Origin: DATGSL01 sp964645585
GTDB taxonomy: Bacteria > Verrucomicrobiota > Verrucomicrobiia > Opitutales > T3Sed10-336
Length of the DNA: 21,672 bases
Reading direction: 5' to 3'
Assembly (NCBI GenBank): GCA_964645585.1
Contig: CAZYAN010000061.1
Coordinates: forward strand, 1-21,672
A program made the position numbers and the translations under genes. The notes under the pieces were generated by a model that saw only the letters and a program-made list of their open reading frames with translations, searched no databases and was not told where the DNA came from. Below, piece by piece: positions 1 to 7,169 of the stretch (within the stretch, counting starts at the first letter, position 1; every line of letters starts with the position of its first letter).

Positions 1-579
1 GAGCAGCTCGATCCGGTGTATTTTTTGGACGCGGACCATTCGGAAGTTTACCGGACTGGACAGAGTGACCTTGGCAACGAGCAGGTTCGATGGGAGGGGA
101 CCGGGTATCGTCTTCCCACTGAGGCGGAATGGGAGAAGGCCGCGCGCGGCGGTTTGAACGGTCATCGTTTTCCATGGGGGGATACGATCAGCCACCAGGA
201 AGCGAACTATTGGGCTGGTTTTCCTCCGGCCGATTATGATGAGGATTTCGGGAAGAACTATCATCCCGATTACGAGGTCGGCGACACTCCTTACACCAGT
301 CCTGTCGGCGCATTCGCTCCGAACGGATTTGGCTTGTATGACATGGCTGGAAATATCTGGGAGCGGTGCTGGGACCAGTACGCGACGAACTATTACACGG
401 AGAGCGCCGGAGAACCCGATCCCCGCGGACCGGCGACCGGCGACGGTTTGGGCCGGATCATCAGGGGCGGTTCCTGGATAATCGGAGCCTCGAACTGCCG
501 CGTTTCTGATCGATTTTTCGCCAAGTCCGATCTCAGAAGCGACAGCTGGGGATTCCGGGTGGTCCGCCGGATGCCGTAA
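1..579 (+). CDS. FGE-sulfatase-fold (SUMF1-like) protein, 3' part only
   Basis: This frame is open from the first base, so the gene starts left of the window; a GTG at 16 is not a credible start. The visible 192 residues are the C-terminal part of a formylglycine-generating-enzyme/sulfatase-modifying-factor fold. Family signatures seen in order are RLPTEAEWEKAARGG, FPWGD, a SPVGAF..NGFGLYDMAGNIWE block, RGGSW and GFRVVR just before the stop. In true FGE two cysteines lie in a GGSxxCxxxxC pattern and hold the copper. Here the segment reads GGSWIIGASNC, so only the second cysteine is present. It is therefore more likely a non-FGE member of the fold (PVC bacteria have many of unknown function) than a sulfatase activator. 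A 7-bp hairpin lies 62 bp downstream of the stop. Confidence 0.9.
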   Translation, partial: EQLDPVYFLDADHSEVYRTGQSDLGNEQVRWEGTGYRLPTEAEWEKAARGGLNGHRFPWGDTISHQEANYWAGFPPADYDEDFGKNYHPDYEVGDTPYTSPVGAFAPNGFGLYDMAGNIWERCWDQYATNYYTESAGEPDPRGPATGDGLGRIIRGGSWIIGASNCRVSDRFFAKSDLRSDSWGFRVVRRMP

Positions 580-641
580 AAGTTCCTCGGGCGCCATTCA
601 GCATCCACTCGAGTTGAGCGGCGCTTTGTCCCGGCTTCATT

Positions 642-660
642 CGAGCGGGTTTTCCGCTCG
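642..660. repeat. Intergenic perfect hairpin, GAGCGG/CCGCTC-type
   Basis: CGAGCGG at 642-648 pairs perfectly with CCGCTCG at 654-660 around a 5-nt loop. No T-run follows on either strand, so it is not a classical intrinsic terminator. The same arm sequence recurs in two other intergenic regions of this window (near 8829 and 20135), which suggests a dispersed palindromic element. The rest of the 580-804 gap shows no gene that I can support. Confidence 0.5.
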
Positions 661-783
661 GGGATAGCTTGCTTTCGGTCCTTGTTCCCCTGTGCGAGCG
701 GAATCCTGATGACGTCACGACCGAAAATTGTGCTAAAACGGCAACCTTGAAAAAAAGACGATTTATTGTTGACCCACGAATTC

Positions 784-798
784 CTACTGATTCAGTAG
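784..798. promoter_or_regulatory. Perfect palindrome, candidate operator of the sulfur-locus Rrf2 regulator
   Basis: CTACTGATTCAGTAG is a perfect 7-bp inverted repeat around one central base, ending six bases before the ATG of the Rrf2 gene. A TTGACC hexamer at 769-774 could be a -35 box, but no good -10 is visible, so the promoter itself is not assigned. Rrf2 proteins bind near-palindromic sites and commonly repress themselves, so autoregulation is the natural reading. This is an inference from position and symmetry only. Confidence 0.45.
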
Positions 799-804
799 CC
801 TTTG

Positions 805-1356
805 ATGAAGATTTCAAAGAAGGCGGAATACGGACTCCGTGCGCTCATCAATCTGGGGATCGCCCAGGAGGTGGGGCACGAGCGCGTGCCCGCGGCGACG
901 CTCGCCAAAGCGGACAACCTTCCGTTGAAGTTTCTCGAACAAATTCTCATTCAGCTTCGGACCGCCGGGTATGTGGACACCCAGCGCGGCAAAGGCGGCG
1001 GCTACTTCGTGGCGAAACCGACATCCGCGATTAGAATGGGGGACATCGTCCGCCTGCTCGACGGTCCGCTCGCGCCGATCGGTTGCGCCAGCGTCACCGC
1101 CTACGAACGTTGTTCCTGTCCAGACGAAACGCACTGCGGTCTCCGGATGCTGATGATCGATGTCCGCAACGCGATCTCCGCCATCCTCGACCGTTACACT
1201 TTGCATAACGTCGTCGAAATCACATTGCGAAAAATCCGTCGCGAAGACGGCAAACACTATTTCCTTACGCCGGAAGATACTCTGCCAATCGCTCCACTGG
1301 AAAACCCGGCCGATCCGGCCGATGGCTTTTTAGCCGAATTCTCGCGCAAGTCATGA
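805..1356 (+). CDS. Rrf2-family regulator with four clustered Cys, probably sulfur-responsive
   Basis: This 183-residue DNA-binding protein carries the Rrf2 winged helix over about residues 1-75. It begins MKISKKAEYGLRAL and has the RGKGGGYFVAKP wing. Four cysteines follow at 94, 103, 105 and 111 (C-X8-C-X-C-X5-C), in the region where IscR and NsrR bind an Fe-S cluster, so metal or redox sensing is plausible but the ligand is unknown. I chose the ATG at 805 over an adjacent TTG at 802. No Shine-Dalgarno sequence is visible. Its stop overlaps the next start by 4 bp (ATGA). The following genes encode YezD and sulfate uptake, so it probably controls sulfur acquisition, in the manner of CymR. It could also be a more general redox or iron regulator. 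Confidence 0.9.
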   Translation: MKISKKAEYGLRALINLGIAQEVGHERVPAATLAKADNLPLKFLEQILIQLRTAGYVDTQRGKGGGYFVAKPTSAIRMGDIVRLLDGPLAPIGCASVTAYERCSCPDETHCGLRMLMIDVRNAISAILDRYTLHNVVEITLRKIRREDGKHYFLTPEDTLPIAPLENPADPADGFLAEFSRKS

Positions 1357-1550
1357 ACACCGCACGCCAATCGACGCCGCAAGTTCCGTCTGCACCGTTA
1401 CCGGCTACGTTGCCGGATTGGATGACCCTGACGAGCCGTTACGTGCAGGAACTGCAATACGGCCAAGTCGTCCTTACCATTCATCAGGGCAACGTGATTG
1501 AGGTCCAAAAAACTGAACGCACCCGGCTGAACCAGCCCAAACGCGGCTGA
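1353..1550 (+). CDS. YezD/DUF2292 family small protein
   Basis: This is a 65-residue cytoplasmic protein without signal peptide or membrane segment. Residues 23-59 (around LQYGQVVLTIHQGNVIEVQ and KTERTR) match the compact beta-rich DUF2292/YezD pattern, preceded by a low-complexity Pro/Ala-rich N-terminus. No biochemical function is established for the family, but members are often found beside cysteine and sulfate assimilation genes. The ATG overlaps the Rrf2 stop as ATGA, which implies translational coupling and roughly equal production with the regulator. A partner, co-sensor or sulfur-metabolism accessory role would fit, but this is inference. Confidence 0.8.
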   Translation: MNTARQSTPQVPSAPLPATLPDWMTLTSRYVQELQYGQVVLTIHQGNVIEVQKTERTRLNQPKRG

Positions 1551-1588
1551 ATCGAAGAAAGCGACTCATCTTTCAACACAATTTCGCC

Positions 1589-1678
1589 GACCGGCACAGC
1601 AGCCGGAGGCAGGATGAAAGCAACGAAACACCTATAGATATCCAGGAATCCTCTGAGGACTCCTGTCGCTGACCGGTC
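1589..1678 (+). promoter_or_regulatory. Candidate structured leader RNA of the porin-sulfate operon
   Basis: Four nested pairings can be drawn by eye. GACCGG 1589-1594 pairs with CCGGTC 1673-1678 and continues with CAGC 1597-1600 with GCTG 1668-1671. GGAT 1612-1615 pairs with ATCC 1640-1643. A 10-bp hairpin with one mismatch has arms 1643-1652 and 1656-1665 and a CTG loop; it shares base 1643 with the GGAT/ATCC helix, so one of the two must give up that pair. GCC-GGA-GGC at 1602-1610 could form a further small stem. This resembles a closed multi-helix junction. CCGG occurs at 1591, 1603, 1673 and 1681, so alternative folds are possible. I do not recognise it as a known riboswitch class (no S-box or cobalamin core). 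It could be fortuitous in GC-rich DNA. Confidence 0.35.
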
Positions 1679-1685
1679 CACCGGA

Positions 1686-1710
1686 AGCTGGTTTAAAAAG
1701 AAAACCAGCT
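1686..1710 (+). promoter_or_regulatory. Perfect 9-bp hairpin abutting the porin start codon
   Basis: AGCTGGTTT (1686-1694) and AAACCAGCT (1702-1710) form a perfect inverted repeat with a 7-nt A-rich loop. The 3' arm ends directly before the ATG at 1711. In mRNA this would occupy the whole ribosome-binding region, so it could gate translation. As DNA it could be an operator. No Shine-Dalgarno sequence is seen outside it. Confidence 0.45.
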
Positions 1711-3084
1711 ATGCATACACAACTTCGGCTTCCTCGAAGCCACTCTATACGAAACACGGTTGTCGCCGCCGGTCTGCTCGGCTGCAGCTCGCTGCTCGGT
1801 CAGGCCGACGAGAAACTCACTCAAGTTCACCGGGAGCTCGCTGCCGTTCAAGCGCGGCTGGAGGCGCTCGAAAGCGAAACGCCGCCTCCGCCCGCGATGA
1901 CGGATCAGGATTCCGTCAACGTGTACGTGGACCGGCGCGGTCTTGTTGCCGAGACAGAAGACAAGGCCTTCCGCATCCGCGTCCGCCCTCGCATTCAAAT
2001 CGTGGGAAACCTGTTTTCCGACGATGACGACGGAAGCACCGGATTCACGCTTCGCCGCGTTCGCCCGGTGTTCGAGGGAAACGCCGGGCGAGTTTCTTGG
2101 AGATTCACGCCTGAATTCGCGGGAAACGTCCGGATTCTCGACGCGTGGGCGCAAGTGCCGTTCCATGGAAACGTCGGGCTTCAGGCCGGGAAATTTAAAG
2201 GGCCGGTCGGATACGAACGTCTTCAATCGTTCACCAATACGCTCTTCATCGAGCGCGGCTTGCCAAGCGTGCTCACGCCCGCGCGGGAAATCGGCGCGCA
2301 ACTTCACGGTTCGGCTGGCGATGGGTTATTCGAGTGGACACTCGGAATATTCAACGGGGTTCTCGACGACACCGACCAGTCGAACAACGCGAACTTTGCC
2401 GGCGGCGATCTCGATTATGGAGGACGTGTTGCCCTGAAACCGTTTACAAAGCAGGGGAATGCGCTGGCCGGATTGACCTTCGGAATTGCCGCTACGGCCG
2501 GAAAGGAAAGCGTGACGATCAACGATGCCGATCGAGACCAGCGCATCCGCTATCGGACCGCCGGACGCGGGACGTTCTTTCGCTACGCAAACGGCGTGCA
2601 GCTCGACGGCGATCGCGCACGGCTGAATCCGTTCCTCAGCTGGTATTACGGTCCTTTCGGTTTTCTTACCGAATACATCAGTTCCTCTTACGATGTCAGT
2701 TTGGGTGCCAACAGCCAGAAGGTCGATACGGATGGCTGCACCATTCAGGCCAGCTGGGTGCTGACGGGAGAGAATGCCTCGTATGGCGCGGTTCGTCCGA
2801 AGCGTCCCTTCAACCCGTCTGCCGGCGACTGGGGTTCGATTGAACTCGGCGTGCGTTACAGTGTGCTGCGAGTTGACGGTTCCGCGTTCGGCGACGATCC
2901 CGCAACCCGACTGGCTCACGCCAGTGCCGTGCAACAAGCGGAAAGCTATGGAATCGGGGTCAACTGGAATCCGACCGACAACGTGCGGGTTGCCGTCAAT
3001 TACGAACAAACGGACTTCTCCGGACTCGGCGCAAAACGAAACACCGAAGAGGCGATCGTAACGTCCGTTTCCGTTCATTTCTAA
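1711..3084 (+). CDS. OprP/OprO-type outer-membrane porin, likely for sulfate
   Basis: This 457-residue beta-barrel resembles the phosphate-selective porin O/P family. A signal peptide (hydrophobic core near residues 16-30, cleavage probably after QA at 32) is followed by a short coiled coil at 33-56 and a Pro-rich linker, a layout typical of the family. The barrel then begins around VNVYVDRRGL and ends in VSVHF, the terminal Phe expected of an outer-membrane protein. LLGC at 22-25 resembles a lipobox, but Ala cleavage fits better. The next gene, 42 bp downstream, encodes the sulfate-binding protein, so the pore probably admits sulfate rather than phosphate. That specificity is inferred from context. 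The gene is preceded by the folded leader and hairpin. Confidence 0.85.
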   Translation: MHTQLRLPRSHSIRNTVVAAGLLGCSSLLGQADEKLTQVHRELAAVQARLEALESETPPPPAMTDQDSVNVYVDRRGLVAETEDKAFRIRVRPRIQIVGNLFSDDDDGSTGFTLRRVRPVFEGNAGRVSWRFTPEFAGNVRILDAWAQVPFHGNVGLQAGKFKGPVGYERLQSFTNTLFIERGLPSVLTPAREIGAQLHGSAGDGLFEWTLGIFNGVLDDTDQSNNANFAGGDLDYGGRVALKPFTKQGNALAGLTFGIAATAGKESVTINDADRDQRIRYRTAGRGTFFRYANGVQLDGDRARLNPFLSWYYGPFGFLTEYISSSYDVSLGANSQKVDTDGCTIQASWVLTGENASYGAVRPKRPFNPSAGDWGSIELGVRYSVLRVDGSAFGDDPATRLAHASAVQQAESYGIGVNWNPTDNVRVAVNYEQTDFSGLGAKRNTEEAIVTSVSVHF

Positions 3085-3126
3085 ATCCAGCCAATAAGCA
3101 TCAATCCATTTTATCGATACGGAAAA

Positions 3127-4134
3127 ATGAATATCCAAAAACTCATTACAAGTGTTCTTCTTGGAACCCTGGTTGCCACGGGTGCGTTTGGCGCCAGTCG
3201 CACCTTGCTCAACGTTTCTTACGATCCAACCCGGGAGTTTTACGCGGAATACAATCGCTGGTTTCAAAAGCAATGGAAGGAGCGCACAGGCGAAGATCTC
3301 CGCATTCGTCAGTCGCACGGCGGCGCGGGAAAACAGGCGCGCGCTGTTATCGACGGATTGAAAGCCGACGTCGTGACGCTTGCTCTCGCCTACGACATCG
3401 ACGCCATTGCCGAGCAAACCGGGAAGATTCCAGCCAATTGGCAATCGCGTCTCGCGAACGGAAGCTCGCCGTATACTTCGACGATCGTGTTTCTTGTTCG
3501 CAAGGGAAACCCGAAAGGGATTCGGGATTGGGACGATCTGACGAAACCAGGTGTCGAAATCATCACGCCGAATCCGAAGACTTCCGGCGGAGCACGCTGG
3601 AACTATCTCGCGGCGTGGGCTTACGCGCACGAGAAGTTCGACGGCGACGAGGCGAAAATCCGGGAGTTTGTCACCAAGATCATCCGCAATGTGCCGGTGC
3701 TTGATTCCGGTGCCCGAGGATCGACGACGACCTTTGTCCAGCGCGGCATCGGCGATGTTCTCCTCGCATGGGAAAACGAAGCCTTTCTCGCTCTGAATGA
3801 ATTCGGCGCCGGCAAGTTCGAGATCGTGGTGCCTTCGATCAGCATTCTCGCGCAACCACCGGTTACCGTCGTGGACGGAAATGCCACGCCGGCGGGAAAC
3901 CAGAAAGTCGCTGAAGCGTATCTCGATTCGCTCTATTCGCCTTTTGGCCAAAAGCTGGCGGCGAAGCATTACTATCGGCCTTACCGTCCGGAACACGCCG
4001 ATCCGGAGGATTTGGCCCGCTTCCCCGACGTAAAGCTGGTCACGATCGATTCCGCATTCGGCGGCTGGCAAGAAGCGCAAAAGCGTCATTTCGCGGACGG
4101 AGGTATCTTCGACCAGATCTATCTGAAGAAGTAA
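3127..4134 (+). CDS. sbp: Periplasmic sulfate-binding protein
   Basis: This 335-residue solute-binding protein of the sulfate ABC transporter captures sulfate (possibly thiosulfate) in the periplasm and delivers it to CysTW. A signal peptide covers residues 1-23 (cleavage near GAFGA/S). The two family signatures are clear: LLNVSYDPTREFY at 27-39 and NPKTSGGARWNYLAAW at 149-164. Length is normal for the family. The start has only a weak GGAAA upstream. It lies between the porin and the two permease genes, all on the same strand with short gaps, so it is one operon. CysP-like thiosulfate preference cannot be excluded from sequence alone. Confidence 0.95.
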   Translation: MNIQKLITSVLLGTLVATGAFGASRTLLNVSYDPTREFYAEYNRWFQKQWKERTGEDLRIRQSHGGAGKQARAVIDGLKADVVTLALAYDIDAIAEQTGKIPANWQSRLANGSSPYTSTIVFLVRKGNPKGIRDWDDLTKPGVEIITPNPKTSGGARWNYLAAWAYAHEKFDGDEAKIREFVTKIIRNVPVLDSGARGSTTTFVQRGIGDVLLAWENEAFLALNEFGAGKFEIVVPSISILAQPPVTVVDGNATPAGNQKVAEAYLDSLYSPFGQKLAAKHYYRPYRPEHADPEDLARFPDVKLVTIDSAFGGWQEAQKRHFADGGIFDQIYLKK

Positions 4135-4214
4135 TCCGCTGTCGGAGCGAACGATTCTCAGAAGCGAAGGCGAACTCCCTCTTCCTGTTTCCCCAAACCC
4201 CCGCTCCTTTTTTT

Positions 4215-5072
4215 ATGCAAACAGCAACTGCGACCAATCCGCCAAAGTATCCGCGGCGCGCCCGCCTGCCCGGATTCGGAATCACCCTGGGGTTCACGAT
4301 CAGCTATCTCAGTTTGATCGTTCTCATTCCGCTTTCGGCCGCCTTTCTGCGCGCGTCCGGGCTCGGGCTCGGCGGCCTTTGGGAGCACCTTTCTCAGCCG
4401 CGTGTCGTCGCCGCTTTGCGGCTTTCGTTCTACACCGCGTTTATCGCCGGAGTGGTCAACATCTTCGCGGGAACGCTGCTCGCTTGGGTTTTGACTCGCT
4501 ACCGTTTTCCGGGAAAACGCCTGATGGATGCCGCGATCGATCTTCCATTTGCACTGCCGACCGCGGTCGCCGGGATCTCCCTTACCGCGCTTTATTCCCG
4601 CAACGGCTGGTTCGGCGCACCCTTGGAAGCGGTCGGTCTTCAAATCGCCTTCGCTTCGCCGGGAATCATTATCGCGCTTGTTTTTATCGGACTTCCGTTC
4701 GTCGTGCGGAGCGTGCAACCGGTGCTTGAACACTTTGAACCGGAACTCGAAGAAGCTGCCGCCAATCTGGGCGCCACTCGCTGGCAAACCATTCGCCGGA
4801 TTGTCCTTCCCGCGCTGTTGCCAGCGATCACAGGCGGATTTGCCATGGCATTTGCCCGCGGAATCGGCGAATATGGCTCCGTCGTCTTCATCTCCGGCAA
4901 CATGCCGATGCGGACAGAGATTGCTCCGCTTCTCATCGTAACGCAGCTCGAACAGTACGACTATCCAGGGGCGAACGCGATCGCTGTCGCCATGCTGGTT
5001 TTTTCGTTCCTCTGCCTTTTCGTCATCAACCTGATCCAGCGCTGGTCCAGCCGCCGTCTCGGCCAAGGCTGA
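4215..5072 (+). CDS. cysT: Sulfate ABC transporter permease CysT (CysU)
   Basis: This 285-residue inner-membrane subunit forms half of the sulfate translocation path. Hydrophobic segments fit about six helices (for example near 22-46, 70-94, 108-128, 148-165, 200-225 and 255-275). The EAA loop that contacts the ATPase is at about 180-200 (EAAANLGATRWQTIRRIVLP). The SGNMPMRTEIAPLLI segment near 227-241 is characteristic of CysT. The 80-bp gap upstream of the gene ends in seven T residues directly before the ATG, with no Shine-Dalgarno sequence. The following cysW starts 31 bp after the stop. Confidence 0.95.
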   Translation: MQTATATNPPKYPRRARLPGFGITLGFTISYLSLIVLIPLSAAFLRASGLGLGGLWEHLSQPRVVAALRLSFYTAFIAGVVNIFAGTLLAWVLTRYRFPGKRLMDAAIDLPFALPTAVAGISLTALYSRNGWFGAPLEAVGLQIAFASPGIIIALVFIGLPFVVRSVQPVLEHFEPELEEAAANLGATRWQTIRRIVLPALLPAITGGFAMAFARGIGEYGSVVFISGNMPMRTEIAPLLIVTQLEQYDYPGANAIAVAMLVFSFLCLFVINLIQRWSSRRLGQG

Positions 5073-5103
5073 AATTCGTAACGAGTTCTGATTCTTTGAA
5101 TAT

Positions 5104-6024
5104 ATGGCTGGAAAACTTCCATCCCTTCATCAGCGCAAGTCCGCTCCGACGGCGGTGCAGGATCCGCCGTGGCTGCGCAAAGTTCTGCTAACGATCGCGT
5201 TTCTCTTTTTCGGGCTTCTTCTCGTCGCGCCGCTCGTCACCGTTTTTGCCGAAGCCTTTCGTCAAGGAGCGGTCGCGTTCTTCGCGGCGTTTGAAGATCC
5301 CGACGCCCGTCACGCGATTTATCTGACACTGGTTGTCGCGGCGCTGAGCGTACCCCTCAATCTCGTCTTCGGACTCGTCGCCAGCTGGCTTATCGCCAAG
5401 CACGATTTTTGCGGAAAAAACGTGCTTCTCACACTGATCGATCTGCCGTTTTCCGTTTCGCCGGTCATCGCCGGATTGATCTTCATCCTCCTCTTCGGGG
5501 CGCACGGGTGGTTCGGCCCGTGGCTGGATTCGCGCGGGATTGAGATCGTGTTCGCCGTTCCGGGAATCGTTCTCGCCACGATCTTCGTCACCTTTCCGTT
5601 CATTGCCCGCGAACTGATTCCGGCGATGCAAGCCGCCGGCAGGGAAGAGGAACAGGCCGCCTGGCTTCTCGGCGCAACGGGCTGGCAGATTTTCCGCCGT
5701 GTCACCCTGCCCAATGTCCGCTGGGCGCTTCTCTACGGCGTTCTTCTTTGCAACGCTCGCGCGATGGGGGAATTCGGAGCTGTATCCGTTGTTTCGGGAC
5801 ACATTCGGGGGCTCACGAACACCGTTCCGCTTCACGTCGAAATTCTTTACAACGAGTACAACTTTGTCGCCGCCTTCGCGATGGCAACCATTCTCGCGCT
5901 CCTCGCTCTTCTGACCCTCGCCGGCAAATCCTTGATCGAGTGGCGCCTCACCCGCGCCGCCGAAATCCGCGAAAAACATCGGCATCCAGACAACACGCCT
6001 CTTCACCAAATCTTTGCGCCATGA
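5104..6024 (+). CDS. cysW: Sulfate ABC transporter permease CysW
   Basis: This 306-residue permease is the second half of the sulfate channel. A cytoplasmic N-terminus of about 25 residues is followed by about six membrane segments. The EAA-type loop lies at about 183-203 (EQAAWLLGATGWQIFRR). The strongly conserved CysW block NARAMGEFGAVSVVSGHIRG is at 217-236 and LHVEILYNEY lies just beyond. Length is as expected. The stop overlaps the cysA start as ATGA (6021-6024), so translation of the permease and ATPase is probably coupled. Confidence 0.95.
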   Translation: MAGKLPSLHQRKSAPTAVQDPPWLRKVLLTIAFLFFGLLLVAPLVTVFAEAFRQGAVAFFAAFEDPDARHAIYLTLVVAALSVPLNLVFGLVASWLIAKHDFCGKNVLLTLIDLPFSVSPVIAGLIFILLFGAHGWFGPWLDSRGIEIVFAVPGIVLATIFVTFPFIARELIPAMQAAGREEEQAAWLLGATGWQIFRRVTLPNVRWALLYGVLLCNARAMGEFGAVSVVSGHIRGLTNTVPLHVEILYNEYNFVAAFAMATILALLALLTLAGKSLIEWRLTRAAEIREKHRHPDNTPLHQIFAP

Positions 6025-7085
6025 GCATTCAAGCCATCAATCTAACGAAATCTTTCGGCCCCACCCGGGCTCTTAACCAGGTTTCTCTCGACGTGAAAAA
6101 GGGCCAGCTGGTCGCACTCGTCGGTCCCTCCGGGTCCGGAAAAACCACGCTGTTGCGCCTTCTTGCGGGACTCGAAACGCCTGATCCCGGGAGCGGCGCG
6201 CTCCGTTTCCACGGGGAAGATGTCAGTGCGGTCTCGGCCCGAGAACGCCAGGTCGGGATGGTTTTTCAGCATTACGCGCTCTTCCGCCACATGACGGTTT
6301 CGCAAAATATCGCCTTCGGCCTCACGGTTCGGCCCCGTCGTCAGCGCCCGCCGCGCGCCGAGATCCGCAAGCGGGTCGATGAACTGCTCGGACTCGTCCA
6401 GCTCGCCGGTTTTGGCCATCGCCTTCCGCACGAACTCTCCGGCGGCCAGCGTCAGCGCGTCGCGCTGGCCCGCGCCCTCGCTATCCGGCCGCGCATCCTT
6501 TTGCTCGACGAGCCGTTCGGCGCGCTCGATGCCAAAGTCCGCAAGGATCTCCGGCGCTGGCTCCGGCATTTTCATGAGGAAATTCAATTGACGACTGTTT
6601 TCGTCACGCATGACCAGGAGGAAGCCCTCGAGCTCGCCGACGAAGTGGTCGTCATGAACAACGCTGAAATCGAACAGGTCGGCCCGCCGCAGGAGGTTTT
6701 TGATCATCCCGAATCCCCGTTCGTCATCGAGTTCATGGGCAACGTCAACCGCGTGCAAGGCGGTCTCGGAAACGTGAAAATCCCTGCCCGGGACCAGATC
6801 TATGTCCGTCCGCACGATATCGAAATCCTCTCCCAAACCGGCCGCACCGGCGTGGATGCCCGGGTTCTTCACGTCTTTTCCGCCGGCAGCGTCGGACGCG
6901 TTACTTTGGAGCGGCTCGGTGTCCGCGAAATCCTTGAGGCGGAAGTCCCGCGCGCCGAATTGGATAAATTGCAGCTCCGCCCCGGTCAGCAAGTCGGCCT
7001 CCGGTTTCGCCACGTCCGCCTCTTCGCTAAACAGGCCGACGGCACCCGCGAACTGATCGAGAACCCGCTCGATTATTCCTCCTGA
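6021..7085 (+). CDS. cysA: Sulfate/thiosulfate import ATP-binding protein CysA
   Basis: This 354-residue ATPase energises sulfate import. It has Walker A GPSGSGKTT at 35-43, Q-loop Gln83, signature LSGGQRQ at 139-145, Walker B ILLLDEP at 159-165 with Glu164, and H-loop His197. The C-terminal third is the TOBE-like regulatory domain, with IYVRPHDIEIL marking its start. I chose the ATG at 6021, which overlaps the cysW stop. The frame stays open upstream to about 5748, but that stretch lies inside cysW in another frame and encodes no domain. Just at the stop the 8-mer CCTGACAG is tandemly duplicated (7081-7096). It is the last gene of the operon. Confidence 0.96.
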   Translation: MSIQAINLTKSFGPTRALNQVSLDVKKGQLVALVGPSGSGKTTLLRLLAGLETPDPGSGALRFHGEDVSAVSARERQVGMVFQHYALFRHMTVSQNIAFGLTVRPRRQRPPRAEIRKRVDELLGLVQLAGFGHRLPHELSGGQRQRVALARALAIRPRILLLDEPFGALDAKVRKDLRRWLRHFHEEIQLTTVFVTHDQEEALELADEVVVMNNAEIEQVGPPQEVFDHPESPFVIEFMGNVNRVQGGLGNVKIPARDQIYVRPHDIEILSQTGRTGVDARVLHVFSAGSVGRVTLERLGVREILEAEVPRAELDKLQLRPGQQVGLRFRHVRLFAKQADGTRELIENPLDYSS

Positions 7086-7094
7086 CAGCCTGAC

Positions 7095-7131
7095 AGCCGC
7101 ATTCGGCTTTCCGCTTTTCCTTTTGTCTTTT
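7095..7131 (+). terminator. Weak candidate terminator after cysA
   Basis: A 5-bp stem AGCCG/CGGCT (7095-7099 and 7104-7108) with a 4-nt loop is followed by a T-rich but interrupted tract to 7131. It stands at the right place, ten bases after the cysA stop, but the stem is short and the T-run is broken. Partial readthrough into cimA is therefore possible. Confidence 0.35.
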
Positions 7132-7169
7132 CCGGCGTCTTCCGTTTGGTTGCTTTCTTTTTCAAGCCA

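Noticed and set aside
81..579. Sulfatase-activating FGE as part of the sulfur locus
   Set aside because: Only one of the two catalytic cysteines is present, and a gap of over 200 bp with a hairpin separates it from the Rrf2 gene, so no functional link to sulfate uptake is claimed.
1551..1710. Known SAM (S-box) or cobalamin riboswitch in front of the sulfate operon
   Set aside because: The conserved cores of these classes are not present. Only generic stems can be drawn, so it is reported as an unclassified candidate instead.
2326..4089. Open frame of 587 codons on the minus strand across porin and sbp
   Set aside because: It spans two well-supported genes and their intergenic gap in antisense, with no family motifs.
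5748..6020. Upstream extension of cysA of about 91 codons
   Set aside because: The extension lies within cysW in another frame and reads as Arg/Ser-rich nonsense. The ATG at 6021 overlaps the cysW stop and matches the CysA N-terminus.
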